Assembly: GCA_013002535.1 (NCBI GenBank)
Contig: JABDJK010000058.1
Coordinates: 1 to 45,088, forward strand
Source of the DNA: Hyphococcus sp.
Lineage (GTDB): Bacteria > Pseudomonadota > Alphaproteobacteria > Caulobacterales > Parvularculaceae
Direction of reading: 5' to 3'
Length of the DNA: 45,088 nt
Part shown: in pieces, positions 8,385 through 17,113 of the stretch
How the letters are laid out: each line of letters starts with the position of its first letter
How positions within the stretch are numbered: the stretch's first letter is position 1
The notes under the pieces: model-generated
What the model saw: only the letters and a program-made list of their open reading frames with translations
What the model was told of the DNA's origin: nothing
Databases searched by the model: none
Translations under genes and position numbers: made by a program

Positions 8385-8801
8385 CCAATAAATGAACCCC
8401 GGTCAATGGCGCTCAGCTTTAAGGCCGCTATTGATGACCCAATCCGCTTCAAATCCTCCCGCAATATTGGCGCACACTTCAGGCTTACGCCGCGACGCTT
8501 TCAGTCTGGCGAGATGGTTAATCACGGCCCGATATCGCGTGCAGGCGATGCAAGCGTTTGGGCGAACCTCTATTCGGCCGCCAACTCACTGCTAATGCGT
8601 TCACGAAACCCATCAAAACTCAAATCCTGGGCGATGAAACTGATGCACATAAAAGGCCGGCGCCGGGCAACTGTCGCACTCGCCCGAAAACTTGCCGTCA
8701 TCCAGCATCGCATGTGGATTGATGGAACAGAGTTTCGATGGAACGAACCGGAGGTAACAGCACAATCTAAAACCTCTATTGTTCCATCGGGATCATCCTG
8801 A
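8385..8801 (+). pseudogene. IS110-family transposase remnant (C-terminal part)
   Basis: The frame reads ALSFKAAIDDPIRFKSSRNI, LTPRRFQSGEM, AARRLAVI-like ALARKLAVIQHRMW and DGTEFRW, the C-terminal Transposase_20 (IS116/IS110/IS902) signature. The N-terminal DEDD catalytic domain is missing. The usual PGVG-type residues ahead of the domain are degraded (INEPRSMALSF), so the fragment begins within the element near 8385. There is no ribosome site or proper start, so it is a relic. The 290 bp that follow (8802-9093) contain no gene and probably include the old element end. It lies immediately upstream of the his operon promoter. Confidence 0.8.
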
Positions 8802-9093
8802 CTTGGACGAGGTTCGGGGATGAAGCTGATTGGATCTGCTGCGCCCTTAATATGCGCGGCTCAAAGCGAGGCTCTCCACAACCGATCCGGCACATGCGTG
8901 CAGCCGCTTCTCTATCAAGAGGCGAACAGACTGCGAAGAGAAGCGTGACCGAAATGAATACGAAAACGGTATCAAACTAAAATAGGAGCTTGACTGAACC
9001 ACCCGATTGAAGAAGCGGACATTTATGACCCAATGTTTTGTAGTCGCTTTTGAAGCAACAAAAATACAAATGTCTCAAATAGAAATTACTCGG

Positions 9094-9186
9094 TTATGCG
9101 TTCCAAATCACACTTGGCGCGGCGATGCTGACAGCTGCCAGAAGTAGGTTGCAGCCAATGAATCCTATCAAGATTAATTCCACCAT
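9094..9186 (-). CDS. small single-span membrane peptide (30 aa)
   Basis: An ATG at 9186 is preceded by AGGAGACGGGAAA, giving a good Shine-Dalgarno with about 9 nt spacing. The product is almost entirely one hydrophobic helix: MVELILIGFIGCNLLLAAVS followed by IAAPSVIWNA. No family is recognised. A longer frame to 9279 adds a charged leader without its own ribosome site. It is downstream of the M48 peptidase gene on the same strand, separated by about 150 bp. It could be a real small membrane protein or a chance frame; the ribosome site is the main support. Confidence 0.4.
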   Translation of the reverse strand: MVELILIGFIGCNLLLAAVSIAAPSVIWNA

Positions 9187-9334
9187 TTTCCCGTCTCCTG
9201 GCTTGTTCGTTGCTGTTGAACCGAACCTAGCTATTGCGGGAAATTTCATGTGTGACTGCACGCACAGGCGGCAGCGCATATTGCGCTTTCGATCGCAATA
9301 TTTGGCAAAACCGCTATTTGACTGAACTGCAGCC

Positions 9335-10246
9335 CTATCCGGTAGAGCGCTTATAGATTTCTCGCGTCGGGAAAGTCTCTTTCAGGAAGAAGAAATCGTG
9401 AGAAACGGATTGTTCTGTTTCTGGCGCATCCGCCCCTGCTTCACGAAGCGCTGCGAGGCGTTCTTTTGTTTTTGGATGGCCGGCAAATAAAGACGTCGTT
9501 CCCTTTTGATGCTCCGGGATCAGATCGAGGAGTGTCTGATAGAAACTGGCGCCGCGTATTATATTGTAGCCGGTATTCGCAAACACGTTAACGATGTGCA
9601 TATCCGCTTCCGTTTCCAGCTCGCGCGAATAACCAGAAGTAACAAGGCGCAGCATTGGGCCTTCAAGACTCTTCATCCCGACTGACGCACCGGCGCGTCC
9701 TTCGGTGCTATCGATTGCAGAGACCGCTGCCGCCTGGCTCGCTTGCGACAGACCAGCGTAGAACGCTTTTCGTTTCATTTCCTTTGCTGCGTGGCTCAAT
9801 TCGGCGTGGCCCATCTCGTGAGCAATGACAGCAGCTAATTCGTCTTCGCTCTCGACGTAGCGTAACAATCCTTTGTTCACGCCGACCTTGCCGCCTGGCA
9901 GCGCCCATGCGTTGACTTCGTTATTGTCGATCACCGCAACGTCCCATGCAAACGCTTCACGCGCAGACGTTTCAAATAATTTCACCGCGATATTTTTTAG
10001 CGAAGATTGGGTCGATGAATTGCGATAAAGGCCGCCCATTCCGTCAACTAGCGCGCCAAAGAGCATTTCACCGATTTCTATCTCATCTTCTTCTTTAAGA
10101 TTGAGGCCCTTCAGCATACGGCCAATATCGCCAATCTTTCCAAGATCGAGGCTGAATTGGGCGTTTGCGGCTGCCCCGGCGCCAAACGTAAATCCGGCCC
10201 CGGCCGCGATAGCGGCCCTTCTCGATAGCGCGTTTTCATTCGGCAT
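9335..10246 (-). CDS. M48-family metallopeptidase, exported (possible Tat signal)
   Basis: A zinc metalloprotease of the M48 (BepA/LoiP/HtpX-like) family, probably periplasmic. The ATG at 10246 (GGGAGAGG upstream) gives 303 aa beginning MPNENALSRRAAIAAGAGF; the RR followed by a hydrophobic stretch and ANA at 27-29 looks like a Tat or Sec signal. The catalytic motif HEMGH is at 143-147 and the third ligand region is ETEAD. Ahead of it are WALPGGKVGVNKGLL (114-128), a strand typical of M48. The longer frame to 10336 runs into the cyclase gene and is unlikely. It is third in a minus-strand set after FecR-like and cyclase genes (64 bp gap), so it is probably co-transcribed. Members of the family degrade or assemble outer-membrane proteins; its substrate is unknown. 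Confidence 0.88.
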   Translation of the reverse strand: MPNENALSRRAAIAAGAGFTFGAGAAANAQFSLDLGKIGDIGRMLKGLNLKEEDEIEIGEMLFGALVDGMGGLYRNSSTQSSLKNIAVKLFETSAREAFAWDVAVIDNNEVNAWALPGGKVGVNKGLLRYVESEDELAAVIAHEMGHAELSHAAKEMKRKAFYAGLSQASQAAAVSAIDSTEGRAGASVGMKSLEGPMLRLVTSGYSRELETEADMHIVNVFANTGYNIIRGASFYQTLLDLIPEHQKGTTSLFAGHPKTKERLAALREAGADAPETEQSVSHDFFFLKETFPTREIYKRSTG

Positions 10247-10310
10247 TTTCACGACCTCTCCCGGATCGAATCGAACGCCAAGATTGCCAAAAATAGTTGT
10301 GCGCGGCAAA

Positions 10311-12209
10311 TCACGGCGCGTCCTGGCGCAATTCATAGAGTTTAGTGGTTTTTTTCTGTCCTCTAAGCGCTGTTTCTTCGATAAATTTCGTCAATATTTC
10401 AGAATTTAGATGCGCCGCTATAGAATGATCGACAAGGATTCTTGTGCCAACTCGCTTGTTTTCCTGTTCTAACCGCGCCGCGCGATTTACGGCATCTCCA
10501 ATCACAGTGTAATTGAAGCGGTCTTTAGATCCAAGATTGCCTGCGATCACCTCGCCGGCGCTGACACCAAACCGAATATTGATTGGTTGTGCGTTGTCGT
10601 CCGCTTGTTCCGCGTTCCAAGCGTCGATAGCGGCAGCGCATGCCAGCGCCGCTTCCGCAGCCTTTTGTTCGACATTCTCGACGGCGACCGGCGCGCCCCA
10701 AATGCCCATCACCGCATCGCCTATAAATTTGTCGATATACCCATCGTGCATTTCAATTTTTTGCGCCATAATTTCAAAGAACTGATTTAGATGGCTCACG
10801 AGTTCCTCAGGCCGGTCCGACAATTTTTCACTGGTCGATGTGAAGCCGGCGAGGTCAGCGAAAAGAACAGCGACCCGCCGGCGCTCGCCGCCAAGTTTCA
10901 AACTGTCTGGTTCCTGCGCCAATTTAGAAACGAGCGTGGGACTCAAATAGTGCCGAAATGCGTGCGTGACCCATCGCTTCGACTGATCTTCAAGGATGAC
11001 GCGATAGCTATAGATTGCAACGAATGAAACTGCGGCGGCAAGCAACCATGGCAAAACAGGCAATAACACACCGGCGCCATAAACGGTTTGCGATAAACTG
11101 ATGGCGCCCAAAGCCCAAAGCGCTCCGCTAGCAAGCGAAACCCCAATAGCGCCCGGAAGCGGTCCCACACGCAGAAATAGAAATGCAAGGCCTGCCAAAA
11201 AAACCAATCCAGATACGAACATCAAAATGCGGTCTGGAATCTTTGGCCCCGTATCGCGGTAGAAGGTGTAAAGAGCGCGCGCTTCAACAAAAACACCCGA
11301 TGTCGATGCGCGATAGATGCTAGTTTCTGTATCCGACGTAGCAACCCCGCACGGTGACTGCAGGTTCGAAAAGTCTTTATCGCGCTGAAATCTATTCGCG
11401 GCGACATGGCGATCTTCGATATCGAGGGCTGTGCCGATCAATACTGCTTTACCTTCAAATATTTTCATATCCTCGGCTTTCCCGGCTGCGATACAGTCAT
11501 AAATATCTGAAAATCGAAATGCGAAAAACTGCGATCGGGGCGTAACAAAATCGATCAGGATATCGTTAGTTGGCGCGACGCCGAGGCGTGCGCTTATTTC
11601 CCCGGCAAACGAGTGCACACGCTCGCCATTTTCTAGCGATAGAAACGCCGGGTGGCGGCGCACAACATTGTCGGCGTCAGGCGTCAAATGTACGGGGCGG
11701 ATGTTGTCGGCGCCGCCAACCGCAATTTCCTGTCCGCGATAGGGACGGATCGGTGTTTCAGAAAGACGCGTTTCGCTGAGGACCAATTTGCCGTTGCGGC
11801 CTGCAGCGGCAAGCGATTGTAAAAACTCACGGTCAAACCCCGGCGCCAAACCCCGTCCCGCAATCGTTTTCGGATAAATAATATCGAGACCGATGACGGC
11901 TGCATTGGCTTCGTGGAGCGCGTTGATGACATTGCCGAGATATGGTGTCCAGGCGACTTCCGGCGTCTCATCAAATGGTGGCGAATTATGGGTCGCCTCA
12001 TCGATTACAATCACAGCAATGGGCCATGAACTAGCGATCGGTTCATCGCCGACGATCTTTGCGGCCAAGGGCGTTAGAAAATCGCCGCCAACGCGCGTCC
12101 AAAAGTCTGCGATCGGCGATGCTGTCAGGAACGCCAACACAAAGCTTAATCCGAATGCGAAAGTGTAGCGATGGCGCCGGGCGTCAAACCGTCTTACCGG
12201 CAAGGCCAT
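10311..12209 (-). CDS. CHASE2-domain class III adenylate cyclase, membrane-bound
   Basis: A 632-aa sensor cyclase. An N-terminal membrane helix (about 14-34) is followed by a CHASE2 extracytoplasmic sensor (about 45-315, with AVIVID and VIGLDIIYP), three membrane helices (about 328-346, 352-372, 378-402), then a cytoplasmic class III cyclase domain (about 444-600). The metal aspartates are D452 (LFADLAGFT) and D498; the ATP-specifying pair is K494 (DKFIGDAVMGIWG) and D572 (TVIGD); the transition-state residues are N575 and R579 (DAVNRAARLE). All key residues are present, so cAMP synthesis is predicted. It starts 3 bp after the FecR-like gene, an arrangement that suggests the periplasmic FecR-like protein works with the CHASE2 sensor. 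A cAMP-competent Crp protein is encoded at 18905. Confidence 0.93.
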   Translation of the reverse strand: MALPVRRFDARRHRYTFAFGLSFVLAFLTASPIADFWTRVGGDFLTPLAAKIVGDEPIASSWPIAVIVIDEATHNSPPFDETPEVAWTPYLGNVINALHEANAAVIGLDIIYPKTIAGRGLAPGFDREFLQSLAAAGRNGKLVLSETRLSETPIRPYRGQEIAVGGADNIRPVHLTPDADNVVRRHPAFLSLENGERVHSFAGEISARLGVAPTNDILIDFVTPRSQFFAFRFSDIYDCIAAGKAEDMKIFEGKAVLIGTALDIEDRHVAANRFQRDKDFSNLQSPCGVATSDTETSIYRASTSGVFVEARALYTFYRDTGPKIPDRILMFVSGLVFLAGLAFLFLRVGPLPGAIGVSLASGALWALGAISLSQTVYGAGVLLPVLPWLLAAAVSFVAIYSYRVILEDQSKRWVTHAFRHYLSPTLVSKLAQEPDSLKLGGERRRVAVLFADLAGFTSTSEKLSDRPEELVSHLNQFFEIMAQKIEMHDGYIDKFIGDAVMGIWGAPVAVENVEQKAAEAALACAAAIDAWNAEQADDNAQPINIRFGVSAGEVIAGNLGSKDRFNYTVIGDAVNRAARLEQENKRVGTRILVDHSIAAHLNSEILTKFIEETALRGQKKTTKLYELRQDAP

Positions 12210-12212
12210 GGA

Positions 12213-12905
12213 TTAAAGACCAAGTGGAACGGTGGTCGTCAACGGACTGTCGGGCAGTTCCAATCCATAATCGATTGAGAACACGCCAGCAACATGCGGT
12301 TTTCCATTATAGCTAACAATAATTTCGTACGGCATGCCGGGTTTTAATGACGGCGCGTCATCAGGGTAAACGACCTGATTACTGTTAGTCTTGGATTGCC
12401 AAGTCAAATCAGCGGGCTCGGCGTCAAGATAATAAATTTCGATCGACGCGCTACTGTCGTTATCAGTCCGTGGCCAAACGAAACGCGGCGTTGCGGTCGC
12501 GACCGTGATTTCTTTCCACTCTTCCTCCGGGAAAGGCGTAACGCGCTTGACTGCAACGCCGGCCTCACGTGCTTTCGCATCCAGCGATAGTGACGCCGTC
12601 TGACAGGGGCGATCGTCTAGCTTTCCGGCGCCACCTTTACTGATTTTGGCGCGATCGTCCTTCAATTTAACGAGCCCGCCAGTGATGGTGAGAACTTTAC
12701 AATTGTCGAAATAGGCAATGCGCAATTCACCGCCAGGGCGCAGATCAATCTTGTCGCCTTCATATACATAATCAAACGCCAGAACGCCGGCGTCGGGCGC
12801 GCCGCTGATATGCTCGACGAGCGCCAGTGGTCGATCTTCGGCAACGGCAAGGGTCGGCGACAAGGCCGCGACAGCTGCTGCAATCAGCCTAATTATCCGC
12901 GTCAT
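12213..12905 (-). CDS. FecR-like periplasmic protein
   Basis: From the ATG at 12905 the product is 230 aa with a clear Sec signal (MTRIIRLIAAAVAALSPTLA then VAED). The next 100 residues form a beta-rich FecR-like domain: VEHISGAPDAGVLAFDYVYE, then DKIDLRPGGELRIAYFDNCK and VLTITGG. Two cysteines (in DNCK and RPCQ) may pair. The C-terminal half reads like a second beta domain (ITVATATPRFVW, EIYYLDAEPADLTW). A GTG-started extension to 12983 would bury the signal peptide and is rejected. FecR-type proteins next to CHASE2 cyclases are a known pairing, usually thought to pass envelope signals. First gene of the FecR/cyclase/M48 operon, divergent from the CsgG-like gene. Confidence 0.7.
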   Translation of the reverse strand: MTRIIRLIAAAVAALSPTLAVAEDRPLALVEHISGAPDAGVLAFDYVYEGDKIDLRPGGELRIAYFDNCKVLTITGGLVKLKDDRAKISKGGAGKLDDRPCQTASLSLDAKAREAGVAVKRVTPFPEEEWKEITVATATPRFVWPRTDNDSSASIEIYYLDAEPADLTWQSKTNSNQVVYPDDAPSLKPGMPYEIIVSYNGKPHVAGVFSIDYGLELPDSPLTTTVPLGL

Positions 12906-13031
12906 TTTCCCAATGTCCCCGCAGCGCAAGGCGCGTTTTTCTCTCTCAATATTAACTATAGCCGTCCTTTGCAGGCCCGTCACGCCTAGAAGCCCGCATA
13001 AAATAACGGATTTTAACCAATCGGATTAACC

Positions 13032-13049
13032 CTGTGCGCCGACGCACAG
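13032..13049. promoter_or_regulatory. Crp-type palindrome upstream of the CsgG-like gene
   Basis: CTGTGCGCCGACGCACAG has perfect 7-bp arms around CCGA and fits the Crp pattern TGTGN-N6-NCACA. It lies in the divergent promoter between the FecR/cyclase operon and the CsgG-like gene, 79 bp before the latter's ATG. A related element lies at 17022-17039 (13 of 18 bases identical). The Crp-family protein encoded at 18905 has the residues to read such a site. Binding is inferred. Confidence 0.5.
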
Positions 13050-13128
13050 CCGAAAAGCGCCCCGACCCATACCTTCAACTTCGTCATCAACGGCGTCCCC
13101 CGGCGCCGCAGCCAACGGAGAGAAGAAA

Positions 13129-14172
13129 ATGACCAAGACGGCAAGCACAGCAAACCAATTCCTGAAGACCGCTTCAATCGCGGCCATCGCCGCGGTGTCA
13201 GCCGCGTTTATAACCGCGCCGGCATTCGCTAACGATTACACATCCGGCGCAAGTGTTGAAGAAAGCTACGGCGAGGCTCGCATGGGACCGAAAAAATCGG
13301 TTGCCGTTGTCGATTTCGGTGCAACAGGTTCTTTCCTGTATCAATACGGCCAGTGGGAAGCTGGTGGCGGTCTGGCCGCAATGCTCGAAACCGAGCTGGC
13401 GCAAACGAACCAGTTCCGCCTTGCCCAACGCAGCCATCTTGATGCGGCGCTTTATGAGCAGCAACTTTCTGAAAGTGGTTTAACCGCAGCGCCGACAGCC
13501 CGGTCCGGACAACTTGTCGGCGCACAATATCTCGTTCGCGCCAATGTCACCGATTTCACACTTTCTGAAAAAGGCGGCGGACTTTCAATTGGCGGGAACA
13601 TCGGCGGCGTCCTCGGCGGCATTAGTCCACAGACGCGAAAAGGCCGGATCTCGATTGACTTTCAGATCTTTGACTCAACCAGCGGCGAAATCGTCGACAG
13701 CTTCTCGGTAACGGAAAAAGTGAAAAGCAAGTCGATCGCTGTCTCCGCATCGAAAAGCGGTCTCAATGTTGGCGGCAATACCTTTAAAAATACGCCGCTC
13801 GGCCAAGCCGCCCGTAACGCCATTACCGAAGCCGCTGATCGCATCTCTGATGCGCTGCGAAATAAATCCTGGTCAGCCCACGTCGCGCAAGCAAGCGCCA
13901 GCACATTGTTCGTCAATGTCGGTGCGGATGCTGGCTTAAACCCTGGCGACACATTGAAAATCTATCGCATCGTTGAGCAAATCAACGATCCGATCACTGG
14001 CGCTATCCTTGGCGTTGAGAAAGCCGAAATTGGCAGCGCAACAGTTTCAAGCGTTGCTGAGCAATACGCAAAAGCGAGCTTCAGCGCGGTCACGATGCCC
14101 GAAGCTGGCGACATATTGACCTTCACCAACACGCAGCTTGCCCAGTTTGGGGGAGCCGGCCGGACCGAGTAA
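13129..14172 (+). CDS. CsgG/HfaB-family exported protein
   Basis: A 347-aa protein with a Sec signal (cleavage about AFA-ND at 34/35). The mature part begins with the CsgG-family strand KKSVAVVDFGATGSF and continues with the characteristic AAMLETELAQTNQFRLAQRS, the GAQYLVRANVTDF strand and ISIDFQIFDSTSGEIVDSFS, then AARNAITEAADRISDAL. CsgG forms the outer-membrane curli secretion pore and HfaB helps anchor the Caulobacter holdfast; those are lipoproteins, but no lipobox cysteine is present here. Residues 255-340 form an extra beta domain (LFVNVGADAGLNPGDTLKIY) seen in other CsgG relatives. GGAGAGAAGAAA gives a good ribosome site. It is followed by a hairpin and the large Cys-repeat protein, so it could be the pore or scaffold for that protein. 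Confidence 0.85.
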   Translation: MTKTASTANQFLKTASIAAIAAVSAAFITAPAFANDYTSGASVEESYGEARMGPKKSVAVVDFGATGSFLYQYGQWEAGGGLAAMLETELAQTNQFRLAQRSHLDAALYEQQLSESGLTAAPTARSGQLVGAQYLVRANVTDFTLSEKGGGLSIGGNIGGVLGGISPQTRKGRISIDFQIFDSTSGEIVDSFSVTEKVKSKSIAVSASKSGLNVGGNTFKNTPLGQAARNAITEAADRISDALRNKSWSAHVAQASASTLFVNVGADAGLNPGDTLKIYRIVEQINDPITGAILGVEKAEIGSATVSSVAEQYAKASFSAVTMPEAGDILTFTNTQLAQFGGAGRTE

Positions 14173-14182
14173 CGGCCCGGAG

Positions 14183-14213
14183 GCCGCCCGGCGAGCGTCA
14201 TTCGTCGGGCGGC
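14183..14213 (+). terminator. stable hairpin after the CsgG-like gene
   Basis: A 12-bp stem (GCCGCCCGGCGA with TCGTCGGGCGGC, one G-U pair) and a 7-nt loop lie 11 nt past the stop codon. Only a weak T-rich tract follows, so it may attenuate rather than fully stop transcription into the next gene, giving more CsgG-like message than repeat-protein message. Confidence 0.5.
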
Positions 14214-14307
14214 TGTTCAAATCCAATAGCGAGGAGAATTTTTCATGACCTTTTCAGCCACACAATCAATTCAGCCCAACCGTTCAGTCCAACCAGGAAG
14301 TTGCAAA

Positions 14308-16923
14308 ATGTTTTCCCTGCCCCGAAATATCAAAACCATTCTCTTGTCGGTCCTCGCGCTTACGGCGGCGGCAACGCCGGCATTTGCAGACTCAGCCGCT
14401 GAAAAAGCGAAAGCGCGGCTCGCAGAAATGCAAGCGCACCAAACACGGCTTGCACAACTCACGACGCAAATAAATAACTTCCCGATCAAGGATGTGTATT
14501 GCAACCCAACCCACCCGAAAGACAAAAGCTCCGATCGTACGCGATTAAATACGCTGATAGATCAGGCAACTGCCGAAATGCGCGCCCTATCAAACATTCG
14601 CCGCATATTGATTCGCACCGTCACCCGAAGCGGACCGGCGCGAAACACGCTCGATCATGTCATTCCCGGCGGATCCAGCGCCATCGTTGACGGCAGTCTC
14701 TTCAAAGATTTCAACCGCCTGCGAAACGACGCCAACTCCGCCAAACGTACGAAAACTGCCGCACTAAATTCTGCAAGAACACGCAATTGCGGCAAAGCCG
14801 GCGCACCAGTGCGCCCAGCGTTCGTTGTCGATCATCCGCTGACGGATATCGTTATGACGACCGAATATAAGCCGGTCAGCATTCCTACAACGCCAGTGAA
14901 ATTCTGTCACGAAGACGAAAAATATCAACTGCTGCGAACACTGCGCGATCAGCGATATATCGCCCACATGAACGGCGTCGCTGCAGATCGGCTTGGCGAT
15001 CGTTTAAGAAAAATGAAGCCGGAAATTGAAGCCAAGAAAAACACAGCGTTCAATGCTGCGGACGAGGCGATCAAAGGCGGCGACAATGCGACCTTTAAAG
15101 AACAACAATCACAACATGATGCATACAAAACGGCGCTGAAAAACCTGCAAGCTAAAATCAATCAGGCTCAAGCCGATGAAGACCGGTGGAATGGCATCGT
15201 CGACGATATTGATGCGCAGATCGCGAGCGTTGACGCTATGCCCATCACGGATTGTACACCGGCAAATTTGACGCCAGCTGGCGCCCTGAACGAAACAAAA
15301 TTTGGCGTCCTAACGCCGGAAATCGCCGCGCCGCGACTGCGCGAGGTTGATATTCCGTCATCCCCAAAGAAAGTCTGTGTCGCGGCTGTAAAATCTGAAC
15401 TCGAGACGAATTCGTATGCCGCCTTGAACAATGCGCGTCACAACCTCAGCCAGTGGAACGCCCGCATGGACAAAATCAATGCGGCCTTAAAAACCACTGA
15501 AGGCGGCGCACGGGCATTATTGTCAGGCGCACTCGATGAAGCCCGCGGTGAAAGCTCAAAATGGATTAAAATCGTAGGCCAAGCGGAAGCGGCGAACAAA
15601 GCGGCCCTTGCCATCATCGTTGAAGACTGCTCCGGCGAAGGCGGCCTCCTTGAGACTGGAAAATACGGCACAGCAATGCCCGGCGTGCATGCAGGCGTCC
15701 CTGACGTCGACATGCTTTCTTACGACCTGCCGGAAGTTCCTGGATATGCTTGCAGCTGGGAAGAAAAACAGGCGTTAATCGAACGCGCCGCGAAGGCCCG
15801 CGAAGCAGCGAGCCACAATCACGGCGAATGGGCGCCGCGCGCTGCGGCGCTTGGTAAGCTTCTTTACGGCGAGACCGCTGTGGGCGGCGACCGTACTGAA
15901 CTGCTGAATGCCCACGCCGAAGCGCGCGCGCAATCCGACTATTGGGCGGACCAAATGCTCGACGTCGCCCATAAAGTATACTGGGACTTGCGCGAGCTTG
16001 AAATTCGCGAGTGTGGAGAATCGAAGACGAAAACGTCGATGGGCGACTATCGTTCTGGCGGTAAACGTGAAGTTGCGGCTGGCGGTCCACGCTCTGGCGC
16101 ACTTCTGGATGCGATGAACAGCAAGCCGGTCTTTAATGGCGGCATCAGCAGCGGTTACGGCGGATTGACGGAGCGCGATTGCATCATTCGAGAAGGCGGA
16201 TGCTTCTATCCTGACCCCCGTCTTGATGGGATTTACGATCCTTCACATGGCGAAGGCGGCTTCGACGGCAGTGAAGCAGAAGCCGCTCTTGAACACACGC
16301 TACGTGGTGTGAAAACGTCGAAACGGAGATATTCCGGTGATCGCGGCCGCTCATACGGCGAAGACCGATCGGACAGCGGCCATGTTCACACGCCGGACTG
16401 CGATCACGGGGCTTCAACTGGCCGCGAATATGACGAGATCGCAAAACCGAAAGCAGAAGCTTCGGCGCCAAGACCAACGCCCTCAACCGATACGCCTTTA
16501 GAAACTGAGCGAAGCGAACCAACAAGCGCGCCAGCGCCAGTTGGTAAATATTCCGAAGTTGAAACTGGTCGGACTTCTGGCGCCGTTGAACCAAAACCAT
16601 GCATCACCGGCGTAGACCGTACATGCGGCACAAGTACGGTTCTATACGGCCTCCCAAAGAAGGAGATTTTCGCAGATCCAAAATCTCTCGGATCCTCGCG
16701 CGAGGCGCCGTCGCTAGAGACGCCAATGAAGGACTTTTACGAAACGGGCTCTGGTGAGACAACATCCACAGGAACGGCGTCCAGCGAAACGAGTATCGGC
16801 GGATCCTGGGTTCAGGTGAAACCGCCAGTTCTGATCATTGACGCCAGAACCGGCAAGTCGATCACCACAAAAGCCGCGACACGCGAAGAAGAGGAGAAGG
16901 AGGAAAGAACGTCAGGCGAATAA
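14308..16923 (+). CDS. exported Cys-bracketed helical repeat protein, four units (unknown family)
   Basis: I recognise no family. ATG at 14308 (AGGAAG upstream) gives a normal Sec signal MFSLPRNIKTILLSVLALTA ending AFAD. An earlier ATG at 14245 with GAGGAGAA is also possible and adds 21 residues; numbering here is from that longer form. The mature part has four units, each helical and charged and bounded by cysteines: C86-C182, C221-C337, C378-C462 and C503-C590. Units open with patterns such as KFCHEDEKYQLL, KVCVAAVKSEL and YACSWEEKQALI and close with TDC, EDC or REC. Then come a Gly/Ser/Cys region, GGFDGSEAEAAL (671-682), an HVHTPDCDH stretch, a Pro/Ser/Thr/Glu-rich tail and PPVLIIDARTG (860-870) near the end. 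Its paralogue at 17114 shares the plan. Export and disulphide-closed helical bundles are inferred; a surface or matrix role is possible. Confidence 0.8.
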   Translation: MFSLPRNIKTILLSVLALTAAATPAFADSAAEKAKARLAEMQAHQTRLAQLTTQINNFPIKDVYCNPTHPKDKSSDRTRLNTLIDQATAEMRALSNIRRILIRTVTRSGPARNTLDHVIPGGSSAIVDGSLFKDFNRLRNDANSAKRTKTAALNSARTRNCGKAGAPVRPAFVVDHPLTDIVMTTEYKPVSIPTTPVKFCHEDEKYQLLRTLRDQRYIAHMNGVAADRLGDRLRKMKPEIEAKKNTAFNAADEAIKGGDNATFKEQQSQHDAYKTALKNLQAKINQAQADEDRWNGIVDDIDAQIASVDAMPITDCTPANLTPAGALNETKFGVLTPEIAAPRLREVDIPSSPKKVCVAAVKSELETNSYAALNNARHNLSQWNARMDKINAALKTTEGGARALLSGALDEARGESSKWIKIVGQAEAANKAALAIIVEDCSGEGGLLETGKYGTAMPGVHAGVPDVDMLSYDLPEVPGYACSWEEKQALIERAAKAREAASHNHGEWAPRAAALGKLLYGETAVGGDRTELLNAHAEARAQSDYWADQMLDVAHKVYWDLRELEIRECGESKTKTSMGDYRSGGKREVAAGGPRSGALLDAMNSKPVFNGGISSGYGGLTERDCIIREGGCFYPDPRLDGIYDPSHGEGGFDGSEAEAALEHTLRGVKTSKRRYSGDRGRSYGEDRSDSGHVHTPDCDHGASTGREYDEIAKPKAEASAPRPTPSTDTPLETERSEPTSAPAPVGKYSEVETGRTSGAVEPKPCITGVDRTCGTSTVLYGLPKKEIFADPKSLGSSREAPSLETPMKDFYETGSGETTSTGTASSETSIGGSWVQVKPPVLIIDARTGKSITTKAATREEEEKEERTSGE

Positions 16924-16943
16924 AATCAGAAACAGAAAAAGGT

Positions 16944-16977
16944 AAGGGCCCGGCGCGTGTCAACACCGGGCCCTTTT
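16944..16977 (+). terminator. rho-independent terminator
   Basis: GGGCCCGG (16946-16953) pairs with CCGGGCCC (16966-16973) around a 12-nt loop and is followed by TTTTCT. It ends the transcript of the four-unit repeat protein. Confidence 0.88.
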
Positions 16978-17021
16978 CTATGCGCCGAGCTCACAAATCA
17001 CACTTCGTAAACCATATAAAC

Positions 17022-17039
17022 CTGTGATCCTGCGCACTG
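17022..17039. promoter_or_regulatory. Crp-like element upstream of the second repeat protein
   Basis: CTGTGATCCTGCGCACTG carries the Crp half-site TGTGA and a GCACT half spaced by 6 bp. Thirteen of 18 bases match the palindrome at 13032-13049, and it sits at nearly the same distance (74 bp) from its start codon. A TATAAA (17015-17020) lies just upstream. Together they suggest one regulator for both transcripts. Confidence 0.42.
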
Positions 17040-17113
17040 TCTCACCCGCAAAAGCCGGCGATTTTAACCTTGTTCTTATTGCGCTTACCGCGCATCAAAC
17101 ACGGAGAGAAACA

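Noticed and set aside
16992-17020. A full sigma70 promoter ahead of the second repeat protein
   Set aside because: TATAAA is a fair -10, but no acceptable -35 lies at the right distance.
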